Source of the DNA: Allobrachymonas denitrificans DSM 15123
Lineage (GTDB): Bacteria; Pseudomonadota; Gammaproteobacteria; Burkholderiales; Burkholderiaceae_C
Length of the DNA stretch: 64,000 nt
Direction: 5' to 3'
Assembly (NCBI RefSeq): GCF_900110225.1
Contig: NZ_FOCW01000001.1
Span: forward strand, 1,116,001-1,180,000
Positions within the stretch are counted from its first letter, which is position 1. Each line of letters opens with the position of its first letter. The notes beneath the pieces were generated by a model that saw only the letters and a list, made by a program, of their open reading frames with translations, had not been told where the DNA came from and ran no database searches. Shown piece by piece: positions 1-10,456 of the stretch. The translations under genes and the position numbers were made by a program.

Positions 1-2
1 AG

Positions 3-2747
3 TCCACCAGCGAGATCAAGCAGGCCGACGCAACCGGCCGTGCCCGCACCATCCAGGTGGAAGTGCGCAAGAAGCGCACGCTGATCAAGCGTGACGAATA
101 CGAGGCCGAAGCTACCGAGGCTGCTGCACCCGCCGCTCCTGCTGTGGATACGGAAGAGCTGCTGCGCCGCGAGGAAGAAGCCCGCCGCCAGGCCGAGCTG
201 ATCCGTCGCCAGGAAGAAGAGCTGGCCGAGCGCCGCCGCCAGCGTGAGGAAGAGGAAAAGCGCGAAGCCGAAGAGCGTGCCCGCGCCGAAGCCGAAGCCC
301 GTGCTGCGGCCGAGGCGGCTGCTGCCCAGAAGGCTGCCGAACCGGTCGATCCGGAAAAGGCCCGTGCCGAAGCCCGTGCCCGCGCCGAAGCCGAAGTCGC
401 TGCCATCCAGAACGCCCGTGCTGCCAGCGCCGAACGCGAGGCCGCTGCCCGTGAGGCCGCCGAATCCCGCGAGCGCGCTGCTGCCGAAGCCAAGGCCAAG
501 GCCGAAGCCGCTGAAGCAGAAGCCAAGGCCAAGGCGGAAGCCGAGCGCCAGGCCCGTCTGGACGAGGAAGCCAATCGCGCCAAGGAACTGGAAGAGCGCC
601 GCCGCAAGGCCCTGGCTGAGGCGGAAGCCATCCGCGCCATGATGAATGCGCCGGCCAAGGTGCTGACTGCCAAGAAGCCCGAAGAGCCGAAGCCGGCCAA
701 GGGGACGCTGCACAAGCCCGCTGCCAAGGCAGACGCCAAGCCCGCCGCCAAGACCGGCGGAACAGCTCCTGCCGGCGGCGCTGGTGCCAAGGAAGTCAAA
801 TCCGCCAAGCTGTCTTCCAGCTGGGCCGGTGATGGCGACAACAAGAAGAAGGGCGAAATCAAGACGCGTGGCGACACGTCCGCCGGCAACCGCGGAGGCG
901 GCAACTGGCGTTCCGGCCCGCGTGGCGGCCGCCGCAACGATCGCCATGGCCGTGACGAGCGTCGCGAGCCGCAGGCACCGGCCGAGTTCAAGCAACTCGA
1001 GATCCATGTGCCCGAGACCATTACCGTGGCCGAACTGGCGCACAAGATGGCCATCAAGGCTTCCGAAGTGATCAAGGTGCTGATGAAGCTGGGCCAGATG
1101 GTCACCATCAACCAGCCGCTGGACCAGGACACCGCCATGATCGTGGTGGAAGAAATGGGCCACCTGGCAGTGCAGGCCGCTCTGGACGATCCGGAAGCCT
1201 TCACCCAGGAAGAGGTGGAAGCACAAAGCGCCGAACTGCTGCCGCGTGCACCGGTGGTGACCGTGATGGGTCACGTCGACCACGGCAAGACCTCGCTGCT
1301 GGACTACATCCGCCGCGCCAAGGTGGCGGCAGGCGAAGCCGGCGGCATCACGCAGCACATCGGTGCCTACCACGTCGAAACCGAGCGTGGCATCGTCACC
1401 TTCCTGGATACCCCCGGCCATGAGGCGTTCACCGCCATGCGTGCCCGCGGTGCCCAGGCTACCGACATCGTGATTCTGGTCTGCGCTTCCGACGACGGTG
1501 TGATGCCCCAGACCAAGGAAGCCATCAAGCACGCCAAGGCGGCCGGAGTGCCGATCGTGGTCGCGCTGACCAAGGCCGACAAACCCGAAGCCAACCCCGA
1601 GCGCGTCAAGGGCGAGCTGGTGGCCGAGGAGGTGGTGCCGGAAGAATTCGGTGGCGACTCCCCGTTCGTGGCTGTCTCCAGCAAGACCGGCATGGGCATC
1701 GACGAGCTGCTCGAGAACGTGCTGCTGCAGGCTGAAGTGCTGGAGCTGAAGGCGCCGATTGACGCCATGGCCAAGGGCCTGGTGGTGGAAGCGCAGCTCG
1801 ACAAGGGCCGTGGTCCGGTGGCGACCGTGCTGGTGCAGTCCGGTACGCTCAAGACGGGCGATGTGGTGCTGGCGGGCCAGACCTGGGGTCGCGTGCGTGC
1901 CATGAACGACGAAAACGGCAAGCCGACCAAGTCGGCCGGCCCGTCCATCCCGGTGGAAATCCAGGGTCTGACCGAAGTGCCGCAGGCCGGCGACGAGTTC
2001 ATGGTGCTGGCCGACGAGCGTCGCGCCCGTGAAATCGCCACCTACCGCTCCGGCAAGTTCCGCGATACCAAGCTGGCCAAGCAACAGGCGGCCAAGCTGG
2101 AAAACATGTTCGCCAACATGGAGGCGGGCGAGGTCAAGACCCTGCCCATCATCATCAAGGCCGACGTGCAGGGTTCGCAGGAAGCGCTGGCAGCCTCGCT
2201 GCTCAAGCTGTCGACCGACGAAGTCAAGGTGCAGGTGGTGTATGCTGCCGTGGGTGGCATCAGCGAAAGCGATATCAACCTGGCCATCGCCTCCAACGCC
2301 GTGGTGATCGGTTTCAACACGCGTGCCGACGCCAACGCCCGCAAGGCGGCCGAAGGCAACGGCATCGACATCCGCTACTACAACATCATTTACGACGCCG
2401 TGGATGACGTGAAGGCGGCCATGAGCGGCATGCTGACGCCCGACAAGAAGGAAGAGATCATCGGTCACGCCGAAATCCGTACCGTGTTCGTGGCATCGAA
2501 GATTGGTACCGTTGCGGGCTGTATGGTCACTTCCGGCCATGTCACGCGCAGCGCCAACTTCCGCCTGCTGCGCGACAACGTGGTGATCTATACCGGCGAG
2601 CTGGATTCCTTGAAGCGCATGAAGGACGATGTGCGCGAGGTCAAGGAAGGCTTCGAGTGCGGTATCAAGCTCAAGAACTACAACGACATCAAGGAAGGCG
2701 ACCAGCTCGAATTCTTCGAAGTCAAGGAAGTGGCACGTACGCTGTAA
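3..2747 (+). CDS. infB: Translation initiation factor IF-2 (5' partial)
   Basis: IF-2 is the GTPase that places initiator fMet-tRNA on the 30S subunit and drives 50S joining. The reading frame is open back to the window edge and the first residues visible are still IF-2-like, so the true start lies upstream. The GTG at 57 is internal. Residues encoded at about 120-800 form a long Ala/Glu/Arg-rich charged linker. An IF2 N-terminal domain follows at about 985-1200, then the G domain with the P-loop GHVDHGKTS at about 1268-1294 and DTPGHE at about 1408-1425. The guanine-specificity motif reads TKAD instead of the usual NKID (about 1570). Domains II-IV run to the C-terminus. The stop TAA abuts the rbfA ATG with no gap, implying translational coupling in a nusA-infB-rbfA type operon. 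Confidence 0.97.
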   Translation, partial: STSEIKQADATGRARTIQVEVRKKRTLIKRDEYEAEATEAAAPAAPAVDTEELLRREEEARRQAELIRRQEEELAERRRQREEEEKREAEERARAEAEARAAAEAAAAQKAAEPVDPEKARAEARARAEAEVAAIQNARAASAEREAAAREAAESRERAAAEAKAKAEAAEAEAKAKAEAERQARLDEEANRAKELEERRRKALAEAEAIRAMMNAPAKVLTAKKPEEPKPAKGTLHKPAAKADAKPAAKTGGTAPAGGAGAKEVKSAKLSSSWAGDGDNKKKGEIKTRGDTSAGNRGGGNWRSGPRGGRRNDRHGRDERREPQAPAEFKQLEIHVPETITVAELAHKMAIKASEVIKVLMKLGQMVTINQPLDQDTAMIVVEEMGHLAVQAALDDPEAFTQEEVEAQSAELLPRAPVVTVMGHVDHGKTSLLDYIRRAKVAAGEAGGITQHIGAYHVETERGIVTFLDTPGHEAFTAMRARGAQATDIVILVCASDDGVMPQTKEAIKHAKAAGVPIVVALTKADKPEANPERVKGELVAEEVVPEEFGGDSPFVAVSSKTGMGIDELLENVLLQAEVLELKAPIDAMAKGLVVEAQLDKGRGPVATVLVQSGTLKTGDVVLAGQTWGRVRAMNDENGKPTKSAGPSIPVEIQGLTEVPQAGDEFMVLADERRAREIATYRSGKFRDTKLAKQQAAKLENMFANMEAGEVKTLPIIIKADVQGSQEALAASLLKLSTDEVKVQVVYAAVGGISESDINLAIASNAVVIGFNTRADANARKAAEGNGIDIRYYNIIYDAVDDVKAAMSGMLTPDKKEEIIGHAEIRTVFVASKIGTVAGCMVTSGHVTRSANFRLLRDNVVIYTGELDSLKRMKDDVREVKEGFECGIKLKNYNDIKEGDQLEFFEVKEVARTL

Positions 2748-3119
2748 ATGGCACAGAAGAAATCCCCGACCAACCGCAGCTACAAGGTTTCCGACCAGAT
2801 CCAGCGTGATCTGGCGGAACTGATTGCGCGCGAGCTCAAGGATCCCCGCGTCGGCATGGTGACGCTGCAGGGCGTGGAAGTCACGCCCGACTACGCCCAT
2901 GCCAAGGTGTATTTCAGCGTGCTGACCGGTGATCCGGAGCAGACGCAGGAAGCGCTCAACCACGCGGCCGGCCATCTGCGCAACGGCCTGTTCAAGCGCC
3001 TGCACATCCATACCGTGCCGACGCTGCACTTCATCTACGACCGCACCCAGGAGCGTGCGGCGGACATGAACGCACTAATTGCCAAGGCAGTCTCTTCCCG
3101 TTCCAAAGACGAGGAATAA
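2748..3119 (+). CDS. rbfA: Ribosome-binding factor A
   Basis: RbfA is a KH-fold protein that binds the immature 30S subunit and is needed for late 16S rRNA 5'-end maturation and cold adaptation. The 123-residue product has the family's length and the conserved opening around residues 8-25 ([15 protein letters not shown]), followed by [18 protein letters not shown]. The start codon immediately follows the infB stop, so initiation probably depends on ribosomes finishing infB. truB begins 2 nt after the stop. This is the standard infB-rbfA-truB order of proteobacteria. Confidence 0.97.
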   Translation: MAQKKSPTNRSYKVSDQIQRDLAELIARELKDPRVGMVTLQGVEVTPDYAHAKVYFSVLTGDPEQTQEALNHAAGHLRNGLFKRLHIHTVPTLHFIYDRTQERAADMNALIAKAVSSRSKDEE

Positions 3120-3121
3120 CC

Positions 3122-4126
3122 ATGACTGCTGCTCCACGTACCAGGGTGCAGCGTCGCCCTGTGCATGGGGTGCTGCTGCTCGACAAACCGCTCGGACTCT
3201 CCAGCAACCAGGCCTTGCAGAAGGTCAAGTGGTTGCTGCGTGCCGAGAAGGCCGGCCATACCGGCACCCTCGACCCGCTCGCCACCGGCGTGCTGCCGCT
3301 GTGCTTTGGCGCTGCCACCAAATTCAGCCAGATGCATCTCGATGCCGACAAGGCGTACGAGGCGACGCTGCGCCTGGGCGTTACCACGACGACGGGAGAT
3401 GCCGAAGGCGAAGTGCTGCAGGAGCGCCCCGTTGCGGTGAGCGACGCGGACATTGCTGCGGTGCTGGAACGCTTTACCGGCCCGCAGCAGCAGGTGCCGC
3501 CCATGCATTCCGCGCTCAAGAAGGACGGCAAGGCGCTGTACGAATACGCCCGCGCCGGCGAAACGGTGGAGCGCCCGCCGCGCAACATCACCGTGTTCCG
3601 CCTTGAGCGTCTGCCGGCACCGGAGTCGGTGCTGCAGGCGCATCCGCAAGGTAAGGTCATCAAGCTGCATGCCGCTGTCAGCAAGGGCACCTACATCCGT
3701 ACGCTGGCCGAAGACATCGGCGCTGCTCTCGGCTGTGGCGCGCACCTGATCGGCCTGCGCCGCGTCCAGACCGGCGCTTTCGGCCTGCAGGGCTGTGTCA
3801 CGCTGGAAGCGCTCGAGGCCATGAACGAGGCCGAGCGCCTGCAGGCGTTGCACCCCGTGGACATTCTGCTGACCGGTCATGCGCCTGTCATGCTGGTTGC
3901 GGACGATGCAGCACGCTTTCTGACCGGCCTGCGCCGCCGCGGCACATGGCCGGATGCCGACCACCTTGCTGTGTACGGACCGCCGCCTGCGCCCGGTGTT
4001 GCCGTGGAGCGTGTGTTGCTGGGCACCGCCCATGCCCACGCCGGCCAGCTGATTCCGACTCGGCTGCTGAGCCCGCTCGAAATCACCCAGGCCTTGGCGC
4101 AGCACCCTCCCGACTTGCCGGCCTGA
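3122..4126 (+). CDS. truB: tRNA pseudouridine(55) synthase TruB
   Basis: TruB isomerises U55 in the T-loop of elongator tRNAs to pseudouridine. The 334-residue protein carries the family motif [15 protein letters not shown], with catalytic Asp at residue 51. It also has the KxYEAT-like segment near residue 79 and the [13 protein letters not shown] motif around residue 190. A GAGGAA Shine-Dalgarno lies just upstream of the ATG, overlapping the rbfA end. The C-terminal part after residue 250 is more divergent, as is usual. It is part of the infB-rbfA-truB operon, with typA 49 nt downstream. Confidence 0.96.
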   Translation: MTAAPRTRVQRRPVHGVLLLDKPLGLSSNQALQKVKWLLRAEKAGHTGTLDPLATGVLPLCFGAATKFSQMHLDADKAYEATLRLGVTTTTGDAEGEVLQERPVAVSDADIAAVLERFTGPQQQVPPMHSALKKDGKALYEYARAGETVERPPRNITVFRLERLPAPESVLQAHPQGKVIKLHAAVSKGTYIRTLAEDIGAALGCGAHLIGLRRVQTGAFGLQGCVTLEALEAMNEAERLQALHPVDILLTGHAPVMLVADDAARFLTGLRRRGTWPDADHLAVYGPPPAPGVAVERVLLGTAHAHAGQLIPTRLLSPLEITQALAQHPPDLPA

Positions 4127-4175
4127 GCCACCCTATAACAAACAAATCTCCCATCTTCCAAAAAGCATTGTTTCC

Positions 4176-6008
4176 ATGAGTACCCAAATCCGCAATATCG
4201 CCATCATCGCCCACGTCGACCATGGCAAGACCACGATGGTCGACCAGCTCCTGCGCCAGTCCGGCACCTTTGCCGATCACGAAAAAGTCGTCGACACCGT
4301 GATGGACAACAACGCCATCGAGCGCGAGCGTGGCATCACCATCCTGGCCAAGAACTGCGCCGTGAGCTGGGAAGGCACCCACATCAACGTGATCGACACC
4401 CCCGGCCACGCGGACTTCGGTGGCGAGGTGGAGCGCGCGCTGTCCATGGTGGACGGCGTGGTGCTGCTGATCGACGCCCAGGAAGGCCCGATGCCGCAGA
4501 CACGCTTCGTGACCAAGAAGGCGCTGGCGCTGGGCCTAAAGCCCATCGTGGTGGTGAACAAGGTCGACAAGCCGGGCGCCGATCCGGACAAGGTGATCAA
4601 CGCCGCTTTCGACCTGTTCGACAAGCTGGGCGCGACTGATGAGCAGCTGGACTTCCCGGTGGTGTACGCTTCCGGCATCAACGGCTGGTCGTCGCTGGAA
4701 GAGGGCGTGCCGGGCGAGCAGTGGGGCAAGGATATGTCGGCCCTGTTCAACACCATCCTGAAGCATGTGCCGTCGCACGAAGGGGATGCCAGCGAGCCGC
4801 TGCAGCTGCAGATTTCTGCCATCGATTTCTCGACCTTCGTGGGCCGCATCGGCGTGGGCCGTGTCAACTCCGGCACCGTGCGCCCCGGCATGGATGTGCT
4901 GGTGATGGAAGGCCCGGACGGCAAGCAGACCAAGGGCCGCATCAACCAGGTGCTGACCTTCGAGGGTCTGGACCGCGTGCAGGTCAAGGAAGCCCGTCCC
5001 GGCGACATCGTGCTGATCAACGGGATCGACGAGATCGGCATCGGCGTGACCGTGACCGACGTCAACGATCCGCGCCCGCTGCCCATGCTGAAGGTCGACG
5101 AGCCGACGCTGACCATGAACTTCTGCGTCAACACCAGCCCGCTGGCCGGCCGCGAAGGCAAGTTCGTGACCAGCCGCCAGATCTGGGACCGTCTGCAGAA
5201 GGAACTGCAGGCCAACATGGCGCTGCGCGTGAAGGAAACCAACGAGGACGGCATTTTCGAAGTGTCCGGCCGTGGTGAACTGCACCTGACCATCCTGCTG
5301 GAAAACATGCGCCGCGAAGGCTACGAGCTGGCCGTGTCCAAGCCGCGCGTGGTGTTCCGCGAAATTGACGGCGTGCTGTGCGAGCCGATCGAGCTGGTCA
5401 CCGCCGACATCGAGGAAGGCCACCAGGGCGGCGTGATGCAGGCCCTGGGCGAGCGCAAGGGCGAACTGGTGAACATGGAGCCGGACGGCCGTGGCCGTGT
5501 GCGCCTCGAATACCGCATTCCGGCGCGCGGCCTGATCGGCTTCACCAACGAATTCCTGAACCTGACGCGCGGTTCCGGCCTGATCGCCAACATCTTTGAC
5601 GGCTACGAGGAGCACCGTGGCGAGATCGGCAGCCGCAAGAACGGCGTGCTGATTTCCATGGATGATGGCGAAATCTTCACCTACGCGCTGGGCAAGCTGG
5701 ACGACCGCGGCCGCATGTTCGTGAAGGCCGGCGACCCGGTGTATGAAGGCATGATCGTCGGCATCCACAGCCGCGACAACGACCTGGTGGTGAACGCCAC
5801 GCGCACCAAGCAGCTGACCAACTTCCGCGTGAGCGGCAAGGAAGACGCGATCAAGATCACGCCGCCGATCGAGCTGACGCTGGAATACGGCGTGGAGTTC
5901 ATCGAGGACGACGAGCTGGTGGAGATCACGCCCAAGAGCATCCGCCTGCGCAAGCGTCATCTGAAAGAGCACGAACGCAAGCGCGCCAGTCGCGAGAGCG
6001 CCGTCTGA
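4176..6008 (+). CDS. typA: Ribosome-associated GTPase TypA/BipA
   Basis: TypA/BipA is an EF-G-related GTPase that binds the ribosome and supports 50S assembly and growth at low temperature or under stress. The 610-residue product matches the family's usual length. The P-loop AHVDHGKTT is at residues 12-20, then the switch motif [16 protein letters not shown] and NKVD near residue 127. C-terminal EF-G domain III/V-like sequences follow, with the BipA-specific C-terminal domain at the end. No strong Shine-Dalgarno is visible in the 49-nt gap after truB. A strong intrinsic terminator follows at 6043-6066 and closes the block. Confidence 0.97.
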   Translation: MSTQIRNIAIIAHVDHGKTTMVDQLLRQSGTFADHEKVVDTVMDNNAIERERGITILAKNCAVSWEGTHINVIDTPGHADFGGEVERALSMVDGVVLLIDAQEGPMPQTRFVTKKALALGLKPIVVVNKVDKPGADPDKVINAAFDLFDKLGATDEQLDFPVVYASGINGWSSLEEGVPGEQWGKDMSALFNTILKHVPSHEGDASEPLQLQISAIDFSTFVGRIGVGRVNSGTVRPGMDVLVMEGPDGKQTKGRINQVLTFEGLDRVQVKEARPGDIVLINGIDEIGIGVTVTDVNDPRPLPMLKVDEPTLTMNFCVNTSPLAGREGKFVTSRQIWDRLQKELQANMALRVKETNEDGIFEVSGRGELHLTILLENMRREGYELAVSKPRVVFREIDGVLCEPIELVTADIEEGHQGGVMQALGERKGELVNMEPDGRGRVRLEYRIPARGLIGFTNEFLNLTRGSGLIANIFDGYEEHRGEIGSRKNGVLISMDDGEIFTYALGKLDDRGRMFVKAGDPVYEGMIVGIHSRDNDLVVNATRTKQLTNFRVSGKEDAIKITPPIELTLEYGVEFIEDDELVEITPKSIRLRKRHLKEHERKRASRESAV

Positions 6009-6042
6009 TCCCGACCGGGAGGATTCCCGGTTTCCTGAATCT

Positions 6043-6066
6043 GCGGAGCCTCGGCTCCGCTTTTTT
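6043..6066 (+). terminator. Intrinsic terminator after typA
   Basis: A GC-rich 7-bp stem (GCGGAGC / GCTCCGC) with a CTCG tetraloop is directly followed by six T residues. It sits 34 nt after the typA stop and before the exporter gene, so it ends the infB-typA transcript. A second hairpin without a T-run lies just upstream at 6014-6031. Confidence 0.9.
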
Positions 6067-6080
6067 CCGTCTGGTGTGCG

Positions 6081-7112
6081 ATGTTGTTGCGTTCCCTGTT
6101 GCCTGCCGCCATGAGCCACCGGCGCGCGGTTGTCGTGATGACGCTGGCCACGCTGCTGTGGGCTACGGCGGGGGTGTTCACGCGCCAGATCACGGGGGCA
6201 CAGGGTTTCGAGATCACCTTCTGGCGCAGCGTGCTGGCGCTGGCTTCCATGCTGCTGTTGCTTCGCTGGTGGCGCGGGCCGGGATTTTTCGGCCGCATTC
6301 CATGGCGCGAACCGGTGCTGTGGCTGTCCGGTTTGTGCTGGGCCACCATGTTTACCGCCTTCATGATGGCGCTGAGTTTTACCACCGTGGCCAACGTGCT
6401 GGTGCTTTCGGCGCTCGGGCCGGTATTCACGGCGCTGGTGAACCGCTTCGTACTCGGCAACCCCTTGCCGCGCCGCACCTGGATGGCCATTGCGACGGCA
6501 GGAGCTGGAATTTTCTACATCTACGCTGCGCAGCTTACCTTGGGGCACGATCGCAAGCTGATCGGTTCGCTGATTGCGCTGTTGGTTCCGGTGGGCGCTT
6601 CCGCGCAATGGATCCTGATGCAGCGCGAGCAGCAGCGCGTTCGTAGACTGACGCCACAGCGGCTTACGACCGAATTGCTGATCGAGCAGGGCGTTATGCC
6701 GGATCAAGGGAGCAAGGCGCAAGTGCTACCAACAGAAGACGTCCTGCCTCAACAGATGCCCGCTCCGGCCATCCGCGACATGGTTCCTGCACTGCTGATC
6801 GGCGCCGCGCTTTCGGCACTGATATGTCTGCCATTTGCCATTCCCTTTCAGGCCACTCTTGCGGACATGGGCTGGCTCGCGCTGCTCGGCATGGTGCAGT
6901 TGGCCATTCCTTGCAGCATGGCGGTGGTGGCTTCGCGCGTATTGCATGCACCGGAACTGTCGCTTCTGGCTTTGCTCGAGATAATTTTTGGCATACTTCT
7001 GACTTGGTGGGGTGCGGGCGAAATTCCTGGCCCCAACGTAGCCATCGGCGGCGCGCTGGTAATAGTCGCGCTCGCCCTCAATGAAATCCTCGGATGGAGA
7101 CAATCGGAATGA
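6081..7112 (+). CDS. EamA/DMT-family inner-membrane transporter
   Basis: This is a drug/metabolite-transporter superfamily exporter; the substrate cannot be told from sequence. The 343-residue product opens with hydrophobic segments typical of EamA domains. Repeated helices occur at about residues 15-35, 45-60, 75-100, 105-120, 130-150 and 160-180, and a second EamA half at about 230-335. The two halves are separated by an unusually polar stretch of about 45 residues (roughly 185-230). An alternative start at ATG 6111 would remove 10 residues and better fits the family's N-terminus. Neither start has a clear Shine-Dalgarno. The TGA stop overlaps the next gene's ATG (ATGA at 7109-7112), so the two are probably co-translated. 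Confidence 0.88.
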   Translation: MLLRSLLPAAMSHRRAVVVMTLATLLWATAGVFTRQITGAQGFEITFWRSVLALASMLLLLRWWRGPGFFGRIPWREPVLWLSGLCWATMFTAFMMALSFTTVANVLVLSALGPVFTALVNRFVLGNPLPRRTWMAIATAGAGIFYIYAAQLTLGHDRKLIGSLIALLVPVGASAQWILMQREQQRVRRLTPQRLTTELLIEQGVMPDQGSKAQVLPTEDVLPQQMPAPAIRDMVPALLIGAALSALICLPFAIPFQATLADMGWLALLGMVQLAIPCSMAVVASRVLHAPELSLLALLEIIFGILLTWWGAGEIPGPNVAIGGALVIVALALNEILGWRQSE

Positions 7113-8239
7113 CGCAAGCGAGACAATGGGCCACCACGGACGTGCTGGAAGAAGTACGAGGTGGTGTCGGTTTCATCACCCTCAACCGTTCGAAGGCGCT
7201 CAATGCCTTGTCGCTCGCCATGGTGCGCGCCATGTACGAGATCCTGCTGGACTGGAAGGACAACCCGGCAGTCAAGGCCATCGCGATCCGCGGCAGCAAC
7301 AAGGAAGGCCCCTTCGGCGCCTTCTGTGCCGGTGGCGACATCCGCTTTTTCCATGAGCAAGCCGAGCATGGCAACCCCGAGATCGAGGACTTCTTCACCG
7401 AGGAATACACCCTCAACAATCTGATCCCGAACCTGGGCAAGCCCTATATCGCCTTCATGGACGGCATCGTGATGGGTGGCGGCATGGGCATCAGCCAGGG
7501 CGGTACCGACCGCATCCTGACAGAGCGCACGCGCATGGCCATGCCCGAGACCCTGATCGGCCTGTTCCCCGATGTGGGTGGCGGCTATTTCCTGAGCCGT
7601 TGCCCGGGCCACACAGGAGAGTGGCTGGGTCTGGCTGGCGACCACGTGATGGGCGGAGACGGACTGAGCATCGGCTGGGGTGACCATTTCCTTTCCAGCA
7701 GCCGCCAGGCTGAAGTGTGGCAGGCGCTGGGCGAGCAGGACTTTTCGTCCGGTGAGGCGGCCCGGCAATGGCTGCGCGGCCAGTGCGAACCGGCTCCCGC
7801 CGTGAGCGAGGCTTTTACCAAGGCGCGCGAGGAGGCCGAGCAATTCTTCGGTGCCGGCGATTTCAACGCCATCCTGAAGGCTCTGGAGGCCGCTACCGAC
7901 AACGCATGGGCACAGAAAACCGCCCAGGCACTGCGCAAGCGTTCGCCGCTGATGCTGCATGTGGTGTTCGAGCAGATCCGCCGCGCCCGCGGCATGACGC
8001 TGGCCGAAGACCTGCGCATGGAGCGTGATCTGGTGCGCCACTGCTTCTTCCCGCAGCACATGGGCCGCAAGGCGGTGAGCAGCGAAATCATCGAGGGCAT
8101 CCGCGCCCTGGTGGTGGACAAGGACAACAACCCGCAGTGGGATCCCCCGCGCGTCGAGGACGTCACGCCCGAGATGATCGAGGCCTTTTTCGAGAGCCCC
8201 TGGCCGGCCAGCGTGCACCCGCTCGCATCCCTGAAGTAA
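7109..8239 (+). CDS. Enoyl-CoA hydratase/isomerase family protein, 3-hydroxyisobutyryl-CoA hydrolase-like
   Basis: A crotonase-fold protein of about 376 residues. This is longer than simple enoyl-CoA hydratases and typical of the ECH_2 / 3-hydroxyisobutyryl-CoA hydrolase group (valine catabolism). From the ATG at 7109, the oxyanion-hole segment GGDIRF is near residue 76 and MGGGMGI near residue 122. The MPETLIGLFPDVGG motif supplies the presumed catalytic Glu147 and Asp155. I chose ATG 7109 over ATG 7094 because GGAGA (7096-7100) sits 8 nt upstream and the ATG overlaps the exporter's TGA. No valine-pathway genes are adjacent, so the physiological thioester is uncertain. Confidence 0.86.
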   Translation: MTQARQWATTDVLEEVRGGVGFITLNRSKALNALSLAMVRAMYEILLDWKDNPAVKAIAIRGSNKEGPFGAFCAGGDIRFFHEQAEHGNPEIEDFFTEEYTLNNLIPNLGKPYIAFMDGIVMGGGMGISQGGTDRILTERTRMAMPETLIGLFPDVGGGYFLSRCPGHTGEWLGLAGDHVMGGDGLSIGWGDHFLSSSRQAEVWQALGEQDFSSGEAARQWLRGQCEPAPAVSEAFTKAREEAEQFFGAGDFNAILKALEAATDNAWAQKTAQALRKRSPLMLHVVFEQIRRARGMTLAEDLRMERDLVRHCFFPQHMGRKAVSSEIIEGIRALVVDKDNNPQWDPPRVEDVTPEMIEAFFESPWPASVHPLASLK

Positions 8240-8244
8240 ACGCC

Positions 8245-8274
8245 GCAACCGGGAGCCACAGCGCTCCCGGTTGC
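8245..8274 (+). terminator. 12-bp stem-loop between the hydrolase gene and trpB2
   Basis: A perfect 12-bp inverted repeat (8245-8256 with 8263-8274) with a 6-nt loop lies directly after the hydrolase-like gene. The following bases are not T-rich, so intrinsic termination is likely to be partial. It could also protect an mRNA end. Confidence 0.5.
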
Positions 8275-8302
8275 GTCCTTGCGCCGATTTTGAAAGTTCC
8301 CC

Positions 8303-9673
8303 ATGAGCAAGCAAACCAAGTACGTGCTCGACGAAGAGCAGATTCCCAAGTTCTGGTACAACATCCAGGCCGACCTGCCAGTGCCGCTGCCGCCCGTGCT
8401 GCACCCCGGCACCATGCAGCCGGTGGGTCCGGATGACCTGTCGCCGCTGTTCCCCATGTCGCTGATCCAGCAGGAAGTCAGCACCGAGCGCGAGATCGAG
8501 ATTCCCGAACCCGTGCGTGACGTGTTCCGCCTGTGGCGTCCGGCGCCGCTCTACCGTGCCCACGGACTGGAAAAGGCGCTGGATACGCCCGCCAAGATCT
8601 TCTACAAGTACGAGGGCGTGAGCCCGGCTGGCAGCCACAAGCCGAACTCTGCCATTCCGCAGGCCTTCTACAACAAGGAAGCCGGCGTGAAGCGCCTGAC
8701 CACCGAAACCGGTGCCGGCCAGTGGGGCACCTCGTTGGCATTTGCCGGTTCGCTCTATGGCCTGGACGTGGAAATCTTCCAGGTGCGCGTGTCGTACGAC
8801 CAGAAGCCGTACCGCCGCGCCGTGATGGAAACCTACGGTGCGCGCTGCATCGCCTCGCCTTCCAACGAGACGGAATACGGCCGCAAGGTGCTGGCCGAGA
8901 ACCCGAACCACACCGGCAGCCTGGGCATCGCCATCAGCGAGGCAGTGGAAATTGCCGCACAACGCGACGACACCAAATACGCCTTGGGCTCCGTGCTCAA
9001 CCACGTGCTGCTGCATCAGACCATCATCGGCCAGGAAGCCATGCTGCAGATGGAGATGGCCGATGCCTATCCGGACGTGGTGCTAAGCTGCACCGGCGGC
9101 GGCTCCAACTTTGCCGGCATTGCCTTCCCGTTCATGGGCCAGGCGCTGCGTGGCGGGCCGAAGCCGCGCATCGTGGCGGTCGAGCCCACGGCCTGCCCGT
9201 CGCTCACGCGTGGCAAGTACGCCTACGACTTTGGTGATACCGGCCACATGACGCCCATCACCAAGATGCATACGCTGGGCTCCACCTTCACGCCGCCGGG
9301 CTTCCACGCTGGTGGTCTGCGCTACCACGGCATGGCGCCGCTGGTGTCGCATGTGAAGGAACTGGGCCTGATGGAAGCGGTGGCTTACGGCCAGCGCGAG
9401 TGTTTCGAGGCCGGCGTACTGTTCGCTCGCCACGAAGGCATCGTGCCGGCGCCTGAATCCAACCACGCCATCAAGGGCGCGATCGAGGAAGCGCTGCGCT
9501 GCAAGCGTGAAGGCAAGGCCGAGACGATCCTGTTCTGCCTGAGCGGCCACGGCCACTTCGACATGGCGGCCTACACCCGCTACTTCGAAGGCGATCTGCA
9601 GAACGAGGTGTACGCGGAAGAGGCGATGGCCGAGGCCATGGCGCATCTGCCGGAAGTGCCCGAGAACGTCTGA
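8303..9673 (+). CDS. Tryptophan synthase beta chain, TrpB2 type
   Basis: A pyridoxal-phosphate enzyme of the TrpB2 subgroup, which condenses indole and serine (or O-phosphoserine in some members) to tryptophan. TrpB2 proteins often work without a standard TrpA partner. The 456-residue length exceeds ordinary TrpB (about 400) and fits TrpB2. Visible motifs are SPAGSHKPNSA with the PLP-binding Lys113, ETGAGQWGTSLA near residue 137, the phosphate-binding CTGGGSNFAG near residue 264, and LSGHGHFD near the C-terminus. No trpA or other trp gene is adjacent, supporting a separate salvage or accessory role. A terminator follows at 9693-9725. Confidence 0.92.
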   Translation: MSKQTKYVLDEEQIPKFWYNIQADLPVPLPPVLHPGTMQPVGPDDLSPLFPMSLIQQEVSTEREIEIPEPVRDVFRLWRPAPLYRAHGLEKALDTPAKIFYKYEGVSPAGSHKPNSAIPQAFYNKEAGVKRLTTETGAGQWGTSLAFAGSLYGLDVEIFQVRVSYDQKPYRRAVMETYGARCIASPSNETEYGRKVLAENPNHTGSLGIAISEAVEIAAQRDDTKYALGSVLNHVLLHQTIIGQEAMLQMEMADAYPDVVLSCTGGGSNFAGIAFPFMGQALRGGPKPRIVAVEPTACPSLTRGKYAYDFGDTGHMTPITKMHTLGSTFTPPGFHAGGLRYHGMAPLVSHVKELGLMEAVAYGQRECFEAGVLFARHEGIVPAPESNHAIKGAIEEALRCKREGKAETILFCLSGHGHFDMAAYTRYFEGDLQNEVYAEEAMAEAMAHLPEVPENV

Positions 9674-9692
9674 CGCTGAAGCCCGGTCAAGA

Positions 9693-9725
9693 AAGCCCCG
9701 CAAGCAATTTGCTGCGGGGCTTTTT
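9693..9725. terminator. Intrinsic, probably bidirectional terminator between trpB2 and smpB
   Basis: The inverted repeat AAGCCCCGC / GCGGGGCTT flanks a 12-nt internal region and is followed by a T-run on the plus strand. The minus strand reads TTTCTT after the stem. It sits between convergent trpB2 and smpB and can serve both. Confidence 0.85.
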
Positions 9726-9771
9726 CATGGTGAACGGCTGGGCCGGTCGTCCTGCGGCGCAGGACGCGTTT

Positions 9772-10251
9772 TCAGCGGTTGCGGCTCTTCATCGCGCGTT
9801 CCACCTCGCGCTTGCCCTCGCGTTCCTTGATGGTGTCGCGCTTGTCGTGCTCGGCCTTCCCCTTGGCGAGGGCGATTTCGCATTTGACGCGGCCGTTCTT
9901 CCAGTGCAGGTTGAGTGGCACCAGCGTGTAGCCTTTCTGCTCGACCTTGCCGATCAGGCGCTCGATCTCGTTCTTGTGCATCAGCAGCTTCTTGGTGCGA
10001 ACGGCATCCGGCGTGACGTGGGTGGACGCCGATTTGAGCGGGTTGATCTGGCAGCCGATCACGAACAGTTCACCATCGCGCACCACCACGTAGCCGTCGG
10101 TGAGCTGCACCTTGCCTTCGCGCACGGCTTTCACTTCCCAGCCCTGCAGCACCATGCCTGCCTCGTATTTCTCCTCGAAGAAATAGTTGAAGGCAGCTTT
10201 CTTGTTCTCTGCAATGCGGGTTTGCGGGGGGGCTTTTTTCTTGGTGGCCAT
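9772..10251 (-). CDS. smpB: SsrA-binding protein SmpB
   Basis: SmpB binds tmRNA and brings it to stalled ribosomes for trans-translation. The 159-residue product shows the conserved N-terminal [30 protein letters not shown] and LLMHKNEI segments, and the basic C-terminal tail needed in the decoding centre. The tmRNA gene itself is not in this window. smpB is divergent from ratA, the arrangement also found in E. coli (smpB / ratA-ratB). Confidence 0.97.
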   Translation of the reverse strand: MATKKKAPPQTRIAENKKAAFNYFFEEKYEAGMVLQGWEVKAVREGKVQLTDGYVVVRDGELFVIGCQINPLKSASTHVTPDAVRTKKLLMHKNEIERLIGKVEQKGYTLVPLNLHWKNGRVKCEIALAKGKAEHDKRDTIKEREGKREVERAMKSRNR

Positions 10252-10456
10252 GACGGATGCGCGAATCTTGTTGTTCTGGTCTGCCGCGCCGGAAACGTGG
10301 AGCGGGTGCTTCTGTGGCAGGTGGGGGCTATGTGCCGAGGATCAAGCCGACTGCACCGGTCCGGGAGGACACAGGTCACGGCCGCCCGAGCCACAGGGAA
10401 AGCCGGCCATACTACCTGTCATATGCCGTGTTTACAATGGCATAAAGCAGCATTCT

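Noticed and set aside
4536-6722. Long minus-strand open frame (728 codons) opposite typA and the EamA gene
   Set aside because: Antisense shadow of strongly conserved typA. It crosses the typA terminator and has no recognisable motif or ribosome-binding site.
6848-9016. Long minus-strand open frame (722 codons) opposite the hydrolase and trpB2 genes
   Set aside because: Spans two well-supported plus-strand genes and the hairpin between them. Residue bias is typical of a shadow frame.
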